Source: Streptomyces sp. LBL (GTDB lineage: Bacteria > Actinomycetota > Actinomycetes > Streptomycetales > Streptomycetaceae). Taken from it: a stretch of 64,000 nt of DNA. A program made the position numbers and the translations under genes. The stretch lies in assembly GCF_029893585.1 (NCBI RefSeq), contig NZ_JARXYX010000003.1, forward strand, positions 124,001-188,000, read 5' to 3'. This document shows, piece after piece, positions 9,886 through 19,516 of this stretch (positions are counted from its first letter, which is position 1; the number at the start of each line of letters is the position of its first letter). Under the pieces are notes generated by a model. That model was not told where the DNA came from, made no database searches, and was given only the letters and a program-made list of their open reading frames with translations.

Positions 9886-11158
9886 CCTGACCGTGCCCGA
9901 GCTGCTGGAGCTGGACCGGCGGCACGTGTGGCATCCGTACGGTCCGATGCCCGGCCGGCAGGAACCGCTCGTCGTGGCTGCGGCGAGCGGGGTGCGGCTG
10001 AAGCTGGCCGGCGGCTCGGGCGAGCTGGTCGACGGCATGTCGTCCTGGTGGTCGGCGATCCACGGCTACAACCACCCGGTGCTCAACGAGGCCGCGCGCG
10101 AGCAGCTCGGGCGGATGAGCCATGTGATGTTCGGCGGGCTCACCCACGAACCCGCCGTACGACTGGCGAAGCTTCTTGTCGACATGTCACCCGACGGTCT
10201 GGAGCATGTCTTCCTCGCCGACTCGGGTTCGGTGTCGGTCGAGGTCGCGGTCAAGATGTGTCTGCAGTACTGGCGCTCACTGGGCCGCGCGTCGAAACAA
10301 CGCCTGCTGACCTGGCGCGGCGGTTACCACGGCGACACCTGGCAGCCGATGTCGGTGTGCGATCCCGAGGGCGGGATGCACGAGCTGTGGTCCGGCATGC
10401 TGCCCCGGCAGGTCTTCGTGGGTCCGCCGCCCGCCGCTTACGAGGAGTCGTACACACAGGAGCTGCGCGCGGCAATCGCACGGCACGCCGACGAGCTGGC
10501 CGCGGTGATCGTCGAGCCGGTGGTGCAGGGCGCCGGGGGGATGCGGTTCCACTCCCCCGCGTATCTGCGGGTGCTGCGCGAGGCGTGCGACGCGCACGAC
10601 GTGCTCCTGGTGTTCGACGAGATCGCGACGGGGTTCGGACGTACCGGCGCGTTGTTCGCGGCCGGGCACGCGGCGGTGACGCCCGATGTGATGTGTGTGG
10701 GCAAGGCCCTGACCGGTGGCTATCTGACGATGGCGGCCACGCTGTGCACCACGCGGGTGGCCGAGGGCATCTCACGCGGCGAGGTCCCGGTGCTCGCCCA
10801 CGGTCCCACCTTCATGGGCAACCCGCTGGCGGCCTCCGTCGCCTGCGCCTCCATCGAGCTGCTGCTGGGCCAGGACTGGCTGTCCGAGGTCAAGCGGATC
10901 GAGGCGGGGCTGCGGGAGGGACTGGCTCCGGCGGCCGAGCTGCCGGGGGTGACGGACGTACGGGTGCTCGGGGCGATCGGTGTCGTCCAGCTCGACCACG
11001 CCGTCGACATGAAGGCGGCCACCGAGGCCGCCGTGCGTGAGGGCGTGTGGCTGCGGCCGTTCCGCGACCTGATCTACACCATGCCGCCGTACGTCACCGG
11101 CGACGTGGACGTGGCCCGGATCGCGCGGGCGGTGTGCGCGGCGGCGCGCGAGGGATGA
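9878..11158 (+). CDS. bioA: Adenosylmethionine-8-amino-7-oxononanoate aminotransferase
   Basis: 426 aa class III aminotransferase converting KAPA to DAPA with SAM as amino donor. Visible motifs: HVWHPYGPM at the N-terminus, [25 protein letters not shown], and the PLP lysine in [15 protein letters not shown]. The ATG at 9878 sits inside the end of bioB (ATGCCTGA overlap), indicating coupled translation; longer upstream readings overlap bioB more and lack homology. Confidence 0.95.
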   Translation: MPDLTVPELLELDRRHVWHPYGPMPGRQEPLVVAAASGVRLKLAGGSGELVDGMSSWWSAIHGYNHPVLNEAAREQLGRMSHVMFGGLTHEPAVRLAKLLVDMSPDGLEHVFLADSGSVSVEVAVKMCLQYWRSLGRASKQRLLTWRGGYHGDTWQPMSVCDPEGGMHELWSGMLPRQVFVGPPPAAYEESYTQELRAAIARHADELAAVIVEPVVQGAGGMRFHSPAYLRVLREACDAHDVLLVFDEIATGFGRTGALFAAGHAAVTPDVMCVGKALTGGYLTMAATLCTTRVAEGISRGEVPVLAHGPTFMGNPLAASVACASIELLLGQDWLSEVKRIEAGLREGLAPAAELPGVTDVRVLGAIGVVQLDHAVDMKAATEAAVREGVWLRPFRDLIYTMPPYVTGDVDVARIARAVCAAAREG

Positions 11159-11220
11159 GCACGGCCGGGGATGAGCGCAGCGAGGGATGAGCGCAGCGAG
11201 GGATGAGCGCGGCGAGGACA
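11156..11220. repeat. Imperfect 16-base tandem repeat between bioA and bioD
   Basis: Three and a half copies of GGATGAGCGCAGCGAG-like units fill most of the 102-base bioA-bioD gap. Each unit contains an ATG. No regulatory meaning is known to me. Confidence 0.75.
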
Positions 11221-11260
11221 AGGGAAGGGCGTTGAGGGCAAGGGTGAGCGAAGTGATGGC

Positions 11261-11998
11261 ATGTCGGTCCTGGTGATCACGGGTACGGGCACGGAGGTCG
11301 GCAAGACGGTCACGACCGCCGCCGTCGCCGCGGCCGCCGTCGCGGCCGGCCGGTCGGTGGCCGTCCTGAAGGCCGCACAGACGGGCGTACGACCGGACGA
11401 GCCGGGTGACGCCGAGGAGGTGACGCGGCTCGCGGGCACCGTCACGTCGACGGAACTCGCCCGGTATCCCGACCCGTTGGCGCCCGCGACGGCGGCCCTG
11501 AGGGCCGGGCGCGCGCCGGTGCACCCGCAGGAGATCGCCGAGGCCGCCGCCAAGCTGACCACCGAGCACGACCTGGTGCTGGTGGAAGGGGCGGGCGGAC
11601 TGCTCGTCCGGTTCGACGCGGCGGGCGGGACACTGGCCGACGCGGCGGAGTTGCTGGGCGCTCCGGTCCTGCTCGTGGCCTCGGCGGGCCTCGGCACGCT
11701 GAACACCACGGAACTGACGGCTCGCGAACTGCGGGCACGGGGACTCGACCTCGCCGGTGTGGTGATCGGCAGCTGGCCCGGCGTCCCGGATCTGGCGTCG
11801 CGTGCCAATCTGGCCGACCTCCCGGACGTCTCCGGCGCCCCGCTGCTCGGCGCCCTGCCCGCCGACGTCGGCGCACTCGCCCCCGCCCGCTTCCGCGCCT
11901 CGGCGCCCGACTGGCTCGCGCCACGGCTGGACGGGACGTGGGACGTGGAGGCGTTCCGCAGGCTGGAGGGTCTCCCACCCTCCTCCGACCTGAGCTGA
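11261..11998 (+). CDS. bioD: Dethiobiotin synthetase
   Basis: 245 aa, ATP-dependent carboxylase closing the ureido ring of dethiobiotin. The P-loop GTGTEVGKT is at residues 8-16; LKAAQTGVRP, VEGAGGLLVRF and VIGSWPG are family motifs. It is the third gene of bioBAD. The last codons and the TGA stop lie inside a run of CTGAG pentamers, so the C-terminus ends SSDLS. Confidence 0.93.
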   Translation: MSVLVITGTGTEVGKTVTTAAVAAAAVAAGRSVAVLKAAQTGVRPDEPGDAEEVTRLAGTVTSTELARYPDPLAPATAALRAGRAPVHPQEIAEAAAKLTTEHDLVLVEGAGGLLVRFDAAGGTLADAAELLGAPVLLVASAGLGTLNTTELTARELRARGLDLAGVVIGSWPGVPDLASRANLADLPDVSGAPLLGALPADVGALAPARFRASAPDWLAPRLDGTWDVEAFRRLEGLPPSSDLS

Positions 11999-12039
11999 GC
12001 TGAGCTGAGCTGAGCTGAGCTGAGCTGAGCTGAGCTGAG
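11990..12039. repeat. Pentanucleotide tandem repeat (CTGAG)10
   Basis: Ten perfect copies of CTGAG, beginning in the last codons of bioD and running past its stop. Because the unit contains TGA and its length is not a multiple of three, every frame meets a stop quickly, so copy-number change would barely alter the protein. Two near-identical copies of TCAGGTGCGGGAG follow at 12099-12133. Confidence 0.97.
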
Positions 12040-12173
12040 GCGACCTCGGGCCTTCCACGGGGCCTGAAGCACCTCATCCGGATCGAGGCGCCTCCTCTTC
12101 AGGTGCGGGAGACCTCAGCTCAGGTGCGGGAGGCCTCATCGGGTGACGTGACAGCCGAGTGGGGTGCGGCGGC

Positions 12174-12548
12174 TCACAGGCTCCAGCGGCGCAGTTCCCG
12201 CGCGATGTCGTCCACGGACGCCTCACCGCTCTTGACCAGCCGGGCCAGGTCCCGCACCTGCTCGGGCGAGGTGACGACCTTCAGCCCGCCGGCGACGAGG
12301 TACGCGTAGGCCACGGCGGAGGCGAACAGGGCGTTGGAGCGCTCCAACGCCGGGACGTGGATGAGGAGTTGGAGCAGGGCCGCGGCGCGGGCGTGCGGGC
12401 TGTCATAGACGGGGACGTCGAATATCTCCGCCTCGTGCCGTGCGACGGCGGCGACAAGCGCGCCCCAGTCGGTGACCTGGGGATCTTCCGGGGTCTTCTG
12501 TTCGGCGAGCATGAGGAGCCAGGCGAGGTCGATTCTCAGAGGGCTCAA
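12174..12548 (-). CDS. Fic/Doc-like toxin with degenerate motif
   Basis: 124 aa. Size, position after an RHH antitoxin and the helical layout fit the Fic/Doc toxin family, which modifies target proteins or translation factors. The family motif HPFxxGNKR is poorly kept: the matching segment reads HVPALERSNALFASAVAYAYL, preserving the histidine, an asparagine and the following helix but not the glycine or final arginine. It starts four bases after the antitoxin stop on the same strand. Function as an active toxin is uncertain because of the motif loss. Confidence 0.7.
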   Translation of the reverse strand: MSPLRIDLAWLLMLAEQKTPEDPQVTDWGALVAAVARHEAEIFDVPVYDSPHARAAALLQLLIHVPALERSNALFASAVAYAYLVAGGLKVVTSPEQVRDLARLVKSGEASVDDIARELRRWSL

Positions 12549-12552
12549 CGGC

Positions 12553-12828
12553 TCAGTCGCGACCGTCGCGCGTACTCTCCGGGGCTTCCCCCACTGTCGA
12601 CTGCGCTCGGGCCGGGGGCCCCGCGTCGAACTCGTCGGCGAAGACGGCTTCGTACTGCTTCATGAAGTCGGCGGCGGCCTCCACGAAGGTGTGGCCGACC
12701 TCGCCGGTGTCCTGCCTGACCAGCTCCTCGATGTAGCGGTTGACGCTCATCCCGCGGGCCAGGGCGCGTTCGCGGGCGGCGCGGGCCGTGCCCTCGTCCA
12801 CCCGTACGTTCAGTTGGGTCTTCGCCAT
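12553..12828 (-). CDS. Ribbon-helix-helix antitoxin
   Basis: 91 aa. The first about 45 residues (MAKTQLNVRVDEGTARAARE then ALARGMSVNRYIEELVRQ) have the beta-strand/helix/helix pattern of RHH (MetJ/Arc-type) antitoxins; the rest is an acidic, probably disordered tail that would wrap the toxin. ATG at 12828 has GAGGT close upstream. It precedes the Fic-like toxin and faces a double GCTAGC site, likely its own operator. Confidence 0.85.
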   Translation of the reverse strand: MAKTQLNVRVDEGTARAARERALARGMSVNRYIEELVRQDTGEVGHTFVEAAADFMKQYEAVFADEFDAGPPARAQSTVGEAPESTRDGRD

Positions 12829-12836
12829 ACCTCGAA

Positions 12837-12856
12837 GCTAGCGCCGAATTGCTAGC
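12837..12856. promoter_or_regulatory. Probable autoregulatory operator (two GCTAGC palindromes)
   Basis: The palindromic hexamer GCTAGC occurs at 12837-12842 and again at 12851-12856, 14 bases apart and directly upstream of the RHH antitoxin start. RHH antitoxins typically bind such paired short palindromes. Inferred from position and symmetry. Confidence 0.6.
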
Positions 12857-13052
12857 ACCGGCAAGAAATCACCCCTGGAGTGGAGATTGCCCCTTACACG
12901 GGCATCAGGGACCCGACCTGGGGTGGAGACCCGCCCGGCACTCACGGGGGATACCCGGTGTGGGGCGTATCACATTAGGCTCGGCCGGACGGAGACGTCG
13001 TACGTCCAGAAAACGACAGGAAAGTCCTACGCCCAGGAGCGAGGAGGCAGTT

Positions 13053-14018
13053 TTGTCCACCCCTGCTGCTCAGCATGTGCCGGGCCAGGCGTCGGCCGAC
13101 GGGATCGCCGCCCGTGCCCGGGGTCTGACCAAGGCGTACGGCTCGGGCGAGACGACGGTGCTGGCCCTGGACTCGGTGGACGTGGGCATCGCACGCGGCC
13201 GGTTCACCGCGGTCATGGGGCCGTCCGGCTCCGGCAAGTCCACGTTGATGCACTGCCTCGCGGGGCTCGACACCGTCTCGGCCGGGCAGGTGTGGCTCGG
13301 CGACACCGAGATCACGGGGCTGAAGGATCGCGAGCTGACCCGGCTGCGCCGGGACCGGATCGGGTTCATGTTCCAGTCGTTCAACCTGATCCCGACGCTC
13401 AACGCGGCCGAGAACATCACTCTGCCCATGGACATCGCCGGCAAGAAGCCCGACGAGAGGTGGCTGGACCAGGTCATCGACACCCTGGGGCTGCGGGACC
13501 GGCTGAAACACCGGCCGTCCCAGCTGTCCGGCGGGCAGCAGCAGCGGGTGGCGTGCGCGCGGGCACTGGCCTCCCGACCCGAGCTGATCTTCGCGGACGA
13601 GCCGACCGGCAACCTGGACTCACGGGCAGGTCTCGAGGTCCTCGGGTTTCTGCGTGAGGCCGTCGACCAGCTCGGGCAGACCGTCGTCATGGTCACCCAC
13701 GATCCTGGGGCCGCCGCCCACTCCGACCTGGTGCTCTTCCTGGCGGACGGGCGGATCGTCGACGAGATGGAGCGGCCGACGGCGGAGGCGGTCCTCGAGC
13801 GGATGAAGCGGTTCGACGTATCCCGCGCCCCGCTCGAAGGGGCTTTTGACGAGGCATCCGGGACGTCGGGCCGGGGCGCCTTCTCCGGCCTCGCTCCGAA
13901 CTCCGCTGTGACACCCGACTCCGACGTCACTCCTGACTCCGACGTCACACCCGACTCCGACGTCACGCATGACCCCACCGTCACGCATGACCCCACCGTC
14001 CCGCCCGGTAAGGACTGA
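13053..14018 (+). CDS. ABC exporter ATPase (MacB/LolD-type)
   Basis: 321 aa from a TTG start at 13053, chosen because GAGGAGG ends six bases upstream and STPAAQHVPGQ begins the family-like region. Walker A GPSGSGKST, Q-loop FMFQSFNLIPTL, signature LSGGQQQRVA, Walker B ELIFADEPTGNLDS and the H-loop MVTHDP are all present, in the MacB/LolD style. The last about 40 residues are a low-complexity tail of TPDSDV and THDPTV repeats coded by a DNA tandem repeat (13911-14001), not part of the ATPase fold. It pairs with the FtsX-type permease starting three bases later. Confidence 0.93.
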   Translation: MSTPAAQHVPGQASADGIAARARGLTKAYGSGETTVLALDSVDVGIARGRFTAVMGPSGSGKSTLMHCLAGLDTVSAGQVWLGDTEITGLKDRELTRLRRDRIGFMFQSFNLIPTLNAAENITLPMDIAGKKPDERWLDQVIDTLGLRDRLKHRPSQLSGGQQQRVACARALASRPELIFADEPTGNLDSRAGLEVLGFLREAVDQLGQTVVMVTHDPGAAAHSDLVLFLADGRIVDEMERPTAEAVLERMKRFDVSRAPLEGAFDEASGTSGRGAFSGLAPNSAVTPDSDVTPDSDVTPDSDVTHDPTVTHDPTVPPGKD

Positions 14019-14021
14019 CCC

Positions 14022-16589
14022 GTGCTGAAGGCGACGCTCCGCAGCTTCCTCGCCCACAAGGGACGCCTGCTGCTCTCCGCACTGGCCGTCGTGCTGTCCG
14101 TGGCGTTCGTCGCGGGCAGTCTGATCTTCTCCGACACGCTCAGCCGGACCTTCGACCGGCTCTTCGCCTCGACCGCGCCCGATGTCACCGTCAGCCCGAA
14201 GAAGACTCTCGACGAGGCGGTTCCCTCAGGCATGACGGCCACCCTGCCGGCCGCGCTCGCCCAGCGAGTGGCCCGGGTGGACGGGGTCGCCGCCGCGCGC
14301 GCGGACGCCGAGGTCCAGAACATCACCGTCGTCGACAGCGACAACGAGTCCGTCGGCCCGACCACCGGCGCCCCCACCATCGGCACCGACTGGAGCCCCG
14401 ACCAGCGCAGCCCCGTCGAGCTCACCTCCGGCCACGCCCCGCGCGGGCCGGCCGAGGCCCTGCTGGACTCGGAGTCCGCCGACCGCAAGGGCGTACGGAT
14501 CGGGGACACGCTCACCGTGATCGCCGGACCGGGCTCGTTCAAGGTCCGGGTCGTCGGCATCGCCACCTTCACCACCACGAACCCCGGTGCCGCACTGGTC
14601 TTCCTGGACACCCCGACCGCGCAGCGGAAACTGCTGGGCGACCCGCGGGCCGCCACCGGCATCTCGGTCGACGCCGCCGAGGGCGTCAGCGACGCACGAC
14701 TCAAGCAGCGCGTGAGTGCCGCGCTCGGCGCGCACCGCTACGAGTTCCGGACCGCCGGCGAGCAGGCCAAGTCGGACGTCGAGCAACTGGGCGGATTTCT
14801 CGATGTCATCAAGTATGTGATGCTCGGCTTCGCCGGAATCGCCGTACTGGTCGGCGTGTTCCTGATCGTCAACACCTTCTCGATGCTGATCGCCCAGCGC
14901 ACCCGGGAACTGGGCCTGCTGCGCGCGCTCGGCGCGGACCGGCGCCAGGTCCGCCGCTCGGTCCTCACCGAGGCGCTGCTGCTGGGTCTGGTGGGCTCCA
15001 CGCTGGGGCTGGCCGCCGGCATCGGGCTCGCGGCCGGGCTGATCGCGCTGATGAACACGCTCGGCATGAACATCAAGTCGAGCGAGATGGTCATCGGCTG
15101 GGTCACGCCCGTGGCGGCGTACGTCGTCGGTGTCGGCGTCACCTTTGTCGCCGCGTACCTTCCGGCTCGGCGAGCAGCGGGCGTCTCGCCGATGGCGGCC
15201 CTCGCGGACGCCGAGATCGCCGGGATCGGCAAGCCACTGAGGACGCGCGCGATCGTGGGCGGTGTGGTCGGGGCGGCCGGTGCGGCCGCGCTCGTCGGCT
15301 GCGCCACCGCGTCGCAGACTTCATCGGCGGCCTCCCTGCTCGGCCTCGGCGTCGTCCTGACGTTGCTGGCCACCGTGATCGCGGGCCCACTGCTGGTGCG
15401 GCCGGTGATCAGGGTGCTCGGCGGCGCCTTCCCGGCGCTGTTCGGGCCCATCGGCCGGATGAGCCAGCGCAACGCTCTGCGCAACCCCCGCCGCACCGGC
15501 GCCACAGCGGGCGCGCTGATGGTGGGCCTCGCCCTGGTCGGCGGGATGTCGGTGGCGAGCGCGTCGATGACCAAGTCCTTCGACCAGCAGATCGACAAGA
15601 CGCTGGGCGCCGACTACGTCATCCAGAACAGCAACTTCCTGCCCTTCCCTCAGGAGCTCACCGACGCGGTGCGCGACACCCCGGGCGCCGGCCTCGTCGT
15701 ACGGTCACGGTTCGCGCCGGTCGCCGTACGGCTGCCGGACCGGGACCGGGTCGAGACGACCGCCGCGGCCTATGACCCGCGGCTCGACGAGGTCGCGCAC
15801 ATCACGTACGCGCAGGGCGACACGGCGGCGGCGCTCGCGGACGGCCACATCGCCATGGACCTGGACTTCGCACGCGACCACGACGTTCGGGTGGGCAGCA
15901 CGATCCCCGTCGAGTTCCAGGGCGGACGCAGCACCGAACTGACCGTGGGCGCCCTCACCGACCAGAACGCCGCCGAGGGGTTCGGCACCCAGGGCGGCCT
16001 GTACTTCGGTCTGGCCACACTGGAGAGGTTCGCGCCCGACGGCCAGGACTCCGCACTGTATGTGAACGCCGCCTCCGGGACGAGCGACGCCGAGTTGCGC
16101 ACCCACCTGGAACGGACCCTCGACCCCTATCCGCAGGTGCAGGTGCGCGACCTGGCGGACTACAAGAAACTGATCCACGATCAGATCGCGGTCCTGCTCT
16201 ACCTGGTGTACGCGCTGCTCGGACTGGCGATCGTCATTGCGGTGCTCGGCGTGGTCAACACGCTTGCGCTGTCGGTCGTCGAGCGCACCCGGGAGATCGG
16301 GCTGCTGCGGGCCATCGGGCTCGCCCGCCGTCAGCTGCGCCGGATGATCCGGCTGGAGTCGGTGGTGATCGCGGTGTTCGGCGCTGTGCTGGGGCTCGCC
16401 CTGGGCCTGGTCTGGGGCGTGTGCACCCAGCAGGTGCTGGCGCTGCAGGGTCTGAACGCGCTCGCCGTTCCCTGGACCACGATCGTCGCGGTGGTGGTCG
16501 GCTCGGCGGTGGTGGGCGTCGTGGCGGCGCTGCTGCCCGCGTTGCGGGCCTCCCGCATGAACGTGCTGGCGGCCATCGCGCACGAGTGA
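14022..16589 (+). CDS. FtsX/MacB-type ABC permease
   Basis: 855 aa with a GTG start. One N-terminal membrane helix (LLLSALAVVLSVAFVAGSLI), a large extracytoplasmic domain, then two FtsX/MacB_PCD permease units, each with a three-to-four helix bundle (around residues 260-380 and 730-850; RTRELGLLRALGADRRQ and RTREIGLLRAIGLARRQ are the repeated coupling segments). Such duplicated actinobacterial permeases usually act in peptide stress or lipoprotein-related export rather than import. It makes a two-gene operon with the ATPase upstream; the substrate cannot be read from sequence. Confidence 0.92.
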   Translation: MLKATLRSFLAHKGRLLLSALAVVLSVAFVAGSLIFSDTLSRTFDRLFASTAPDVTVSPKKTLDEAVPSGMTATLPAALAQRVARVDGVAAARADAEVQNITVVDSDNESVGPTTGAPTIGTDWSPDQRSPVELTSGHAPRGPAEALLDSESADRKGVRIGDTLTVIAGPGSFKVRVVGIATFTTTNPGAALVFLDTPTAQRKLLGDPRAATGISVDAAEGVSDARLKQRVSAALGAHRYEFRTAGEQAKSDVEQLGGFLDVIKYVMLGFAGIAVLVGVFLIVNTFSMLIAQRTRELGLLRALGADRRQVRRSVLTEALLLGLVGSTLGLAAGIGLAAGLIALMNTLGMNIKSSEMVIGWVTPVAAYVVGVGVTFVAAYLPARRAAGVSPMAALADAEIAGIGKPLRTRAIVGGVVGAAGAAALVGCATASQTSSAASLLGLGVVLTLLATVIAGPLLVRPVIRVLGGAFPALFGPIGRMSQRNALRNPRRTGATAGALMVGLALVGGMSVASASMTKSFDQQIDKTLGADYVIQNSNFLPFPQELTDAVRDTPGAGLVVRSRFAPVAVRLPDRDRVETTAAAYDPRLDEVAHITYAQGDTAAALADGHIAMDLDFARDHDVRVGSTIPVEFQGGRSTELTVGALTDQNAAEGFGTQGGLYFGLATLERFAPDGQDSALYVNAASGTSDAELRTHLERTLDPYPQVQVRDLADYKKLIHDQIAVLLYLVYALLGLAIVIAVLGVVNTLALSVVERTREIGLLRAIGLARRQLRRMIRLESVVIAVFGAVLGLALGLVWGVCTQQVLALQGLNALAVPWTTIVAVVVGSAVVGVVAALLPALRASRMNVLAAIAHE

Positions 16590-16694
16590 GGGAATCAGCG
16601 GGAATCACCACGGACACTCACGTCGCTTACCGCCGAGGAGAGTTCATTTCTCGACGGTTCCGCTTCGGTGCCGGCATGAGCAACGGCGCGGTGC

Positions 16695-18383
16695 TCACCT
16701 CAGGACGGCGGGCTCCCAGGCCCGGTCGACCACCCGCACCAGCCCCAGGTCGGTCAGCTTCACCTGCGGGGAGACCGGGAGAGTCATGGTCGAAATGGAC
16801 ATGAACGCGTTCCGGTGCGCCCAACCCCAGCGGTGCAGGGCGTCACGGATCGCGGCCGCGCCCTGGGACACCTCCTCTGCGGGACGGTCGGACAGGACCC
16901 CGGCCACCGGCAGCGGCAGGTGCACCGGCTGATCGCCCGAAGCGACCACGCAGATCCCCCCGTGTGAGGCAATGACACGGTTGGCGGCCTCGCGCAGTGC
17001 TGCGGACGTGGTGGCGGTCACCGTCAGGTTGTGGCTGTCGTGCGCGTAGGTGGTGGCAACGGCTCCGTCGGACAGCTCGAAGCCGACCACCGGAGCCATC
17101 GTGCGGCGTCCGCTGCGGTGGTGGCGTTCGAACACGGCCAGTACCGCGGTACGGCCCTCCCATTGCACAACGCCGTCCCGCACCGGAAGGACGACCTCGG
17201 CGGGCTCGGTGAACGTGTCCACCGGATTGACCCGCAGGGCCCGGAAGACGTGCTCGCCGTCCGGCAGGTCCACCGTCCAGGCACAGCCGTCCGCGTCCAG
17301 CGGGTCGAGGTGGACGGAGTCGGCGAAGGGGTTGCCGGACAGGAGCGCGGGTGCGCTCTCCTCGACAAGGTGGCCCCCGCAGACGACCTTGACCGGTGTG
17401 AAGTCGGCCAGGTCGCGCAGCAGCACCAGGTCCGCACGCCGTCCGGGGGCCACCACTCCGCGGTCGTCCAGGCCCAGGCGGCGGGCCGGGTGCAGGGTCA
17501 GCGCGCGGAGCACCGTCAACGGGTCCATACCGGCGCCCAGGGCGACCCGCGCGATGTGGTCGAGGTGGCCGCGCTCGACGATGGCGTCCGCCGCCAGGTC
17601 GTCGGTGACCAGGCAGAAGTCCGGCTGCACCGGCAGAGCGGCGAGCCTGCTCACCAACTCCGGGGTGAGGCACTTCTCCTGGAGCATCAGCAACATGCCG
17701 AGCCGGGCCTTCTCGACCGCGACCTCCGGGGAGTTCTTGGTGTGGTCGGAGTCGATGCCCGCCCACAGGTACTCGCCCAGGTCGTCGCCGGAGAGATTGG
17801 GGCAGTGCCCGTCCAGGCGTACGCCCTTGGCGCGCGCCGCGGCCACGATCTCGCGCATCCGGCGGCCGCCGTCGACGACGGCCCGGTAGTCCATCACCTC
17901 GCCGAGCGTGGTGACACCCTCCCAGTCCAGCATGTCGGCGATGTCGGCGGCGCTGAGCGCGGCACCCGCTGTCTCGAAGCCCTCCAGGGCCGGTACGCAC
18001 GAGGGCACCGCCCAGTGCATGGACTGCTGGGCGCCACGGCCCTGTTCGATCATCCAGGCCATGGCCTCGCGCCCGGCGACGTTGACGATCTCGTGCGGGT
18101 CGGCGAGCACCGTCGTGGTGCCGCGGGGCAGCGTGATCCGCGCGAACTCGCGCGGTGCGAGCAGCGAGCTCTCGATGTGCATGTGCGCGTCGACATAACC
18201 CGGCGCCACCAAAAGGCCGTCGGCGTCGATGACTTGGCCGGCGTCGATCGGGGTGCCGGGGCGCAGCAGAGCGCGGATCAGGTCGCCGGTGATGGCGACA
18301 TCGGCAGCGGTCTGTTCCCCGGTGTGTACGGAGACCACGCGGGCTCCGCGGATCAGCAGGTCGCAGTGGCTGGGCGCAGGCAT
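16695..18383 (-). CDS. ade: Adenine deaminase
   Basis: About 562 aa, amidohydrolase-superfamily enzyme deaminating adenine to hypoxanthine. Metal-site features: GYVDAHMHIESS near the N-terminus, DPHEIVNVAG, DGHCPNLSGDDL, DSDHTKNSPEVAVEK, and LVTDDLAADAI, all typical of the Ade family. The ATG at 18383 (MPAPSHCDLLIRGARVV) is preferred over 18431 because it matches family N-termini. Next door on the same strand lies a nucleoside hydrolase and an ABC importer, so it fits purine salvage. It ends just before a GC-rich convergent gap. Confidence 0.92.
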   Translation of the reverse strand: MPAPSHCDLLIRGARVVSVHTGEQTAADVAITGDLIRALLRPGTPIDAGQVIDADGLLVAPGYVDAHMHIESSLLAPREFARITLPRGTTTVLADPHEIVNVAGREAMAWMIEQGRGAQQSMHWAVPSCVPALEGFETAGAALSAADIADMLDWEGVTTLGEVMDYRAVVDGGRRMREIVAAARAKGVRLDGHCPNLSGDDLGEYLWAGIDSDHTKNSPEVAVEKARLGMLLMLQEKCLTPELVSRLAALPVQPDFCLVTDDLAADAIVERGHLDHIARVALGAGMDPLTVLRALTLHPARRLGLDDRGVVAPGRRADLVLLRDLADFTPVKVVCGGHLVEESAPALLSGNPFADSVHLDPLDADGCAWTVDLPDGEHVFRALRVNPVDTFTEPAEVVLPVRDGVVQWEGRTAVLAVFERHHRSGRRTMAPVVGFELSDGAVATTYAHDSHNLTVTATTSAALREAANRVIASHGGICVVASGDQPVHLPLPVAGVLSDRPAEEVSQGAAAIRDALHRWGWAHRNAFMSISTMTLPVSPQVKLTDLGLVRVVDRAWEPAVLR

Positions 18384-18505
18384 CGACGGTTCTCTCGTTC
18401 GGTCGTCGCTTCGGTCATGGGCGTGGGTCATGAGCGTCGGTCATGAGCGTCGGTGGTCGGGTTCGGTTCAGCTGGGTCAGCAGATGTGTCAGCGCGGTGT
18501 CCGTG

Positions 18506-19516
18506 TCAGCGGATCGCGGAGGAGACCTGATATCGGCCCTGGGGGACGGGGTCGTGGCCGTCGGCGCCGTAGTGGCGCAGCAGACGGGAGATGAGGAAGT
18601 CACGGAAGGCATCGGTGTCGACGCCGGTGGCCACCTTGGCGTTGTGCGGCAGCCCGGTGCGTCCGTGCACATCGGCGATCAGCTTGCCGCGGGAGAACTC
18701 GCCGCCGCACTCCACCGTCACCCAGGCGTCGGTCCACTCGATCAGATCGGCGCGTACCGTGGCGGCCACTGCCAGCGCGTCGTGGACCGCGCAGGCGGCG
18801 ACGCCGTGGCGCTGCTCGTACCGGGTGGCGAGATGGTCGAGCATCCGGCCTGCCGCAACGGTGGCGGGCGCGCCGTCGGCCAGCAGTTGTTCGATGTCGG
18901 CCCGGGTCGTCAGCGCCTTGCGGGTCACGTCGAGCCCGACGATCCGCAGCGGCACCCCGGCCTCGGTCACGAACCGGGCGGCCTCGGGGTCGGCGAGGAA
19001 GTTGAACTCGGCCGACGGGGTGACATTGCCCGGCGCGAAGGCCGCCCCGCCCATCAGCACGATCTCCTTGATCGACGAGGCGGTCTCCGGGTGGGCGTGC
19101 AGCAACGCGGCGATGTTGGTGAGCGGCGCGGTCGCGATCACGGTGGTGCCCGCGGGCCCTCGGTCCCGCAGCTGCGCGGCCAGCCATGCGACAGCGTGCG
19201 CCGGGTGCGGCGTACGCGCCGACGGAGGCAGGTGGACGCCACCGAGCCCGCCGTCGCCGTGCACGGGCTCGTCCGGGATACGAACGGCGCGGGCGAGGGG
19301 CCCCGCATGCCCGCGTACCACGGGTACCCGCGCGTCCACACCGATCAGATCGCACAGTCGCAGCGCGTTGTCGACGACCTGCCCGATCCCGACGTTCCCG
19401 GCGACGGTGGTGATGCCGGTGACCTCGAGTTCGGGCGATGCGAAGGCCAGCAGCAGTGCGACGGCGTCGTCGATACCGGGATCGCAGTCGATGACGACGG
19501 GCTGCGGGTGGGTCAC
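18506..19516 (-). CDS. Nucleoside hydrolase (IunH/Rih family)
   Basis: 336 aa with a GTG start overlapping the stop of the solute-binding gene (GTGA). The calcium/ribose site DCDPGIDDAVAL is at residues 8-19, followed by ITTVAGNVG, TAPLTNIAALL, IVLMGGAAFAPGNVTP, AEFNFLADPEAA and the C-terminal VHDALAVAA (final calcium-site aspartate). These enzymes cleave N-glycosidic bonds of ribonucleosides to base plus ribose. Lying between an ABC importer and adenine deaminase, it likely processes imported nucleosides. A 918-codon reading through this and the upstream gene in a shifted frame is an artefact. Confidence 0.92.
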   Translation of the reverse strand: MTHPQPVVIDCDPGIDDAVALLLAFASPELEVTGITTVAGNVGIGQVVDNALRLCDLIGVDARVPVVRGHAGPLARAVRIPDEPVHGDGGLGGVHLPPSARTPHPAHAVAWLAAQLRDRGPAGTTVIATAPLTNIAALLHAHPETASSIKEIVLMGGAAFAPGNVTPSAEFNFLADPEAARFVTEAGVPLRIVGLDVTRKALTTRADIEQLLADGAPATVAAGRMLDHLATRYEQRHGVAACAVHDALAVAATVRADLIEWTDAWVTVECGGEFSRGKLIADVHGRTGLPHNAKVATGVDTDAFRDFLISRLLRHYGADGHDPVPQGRYQVSSAIR

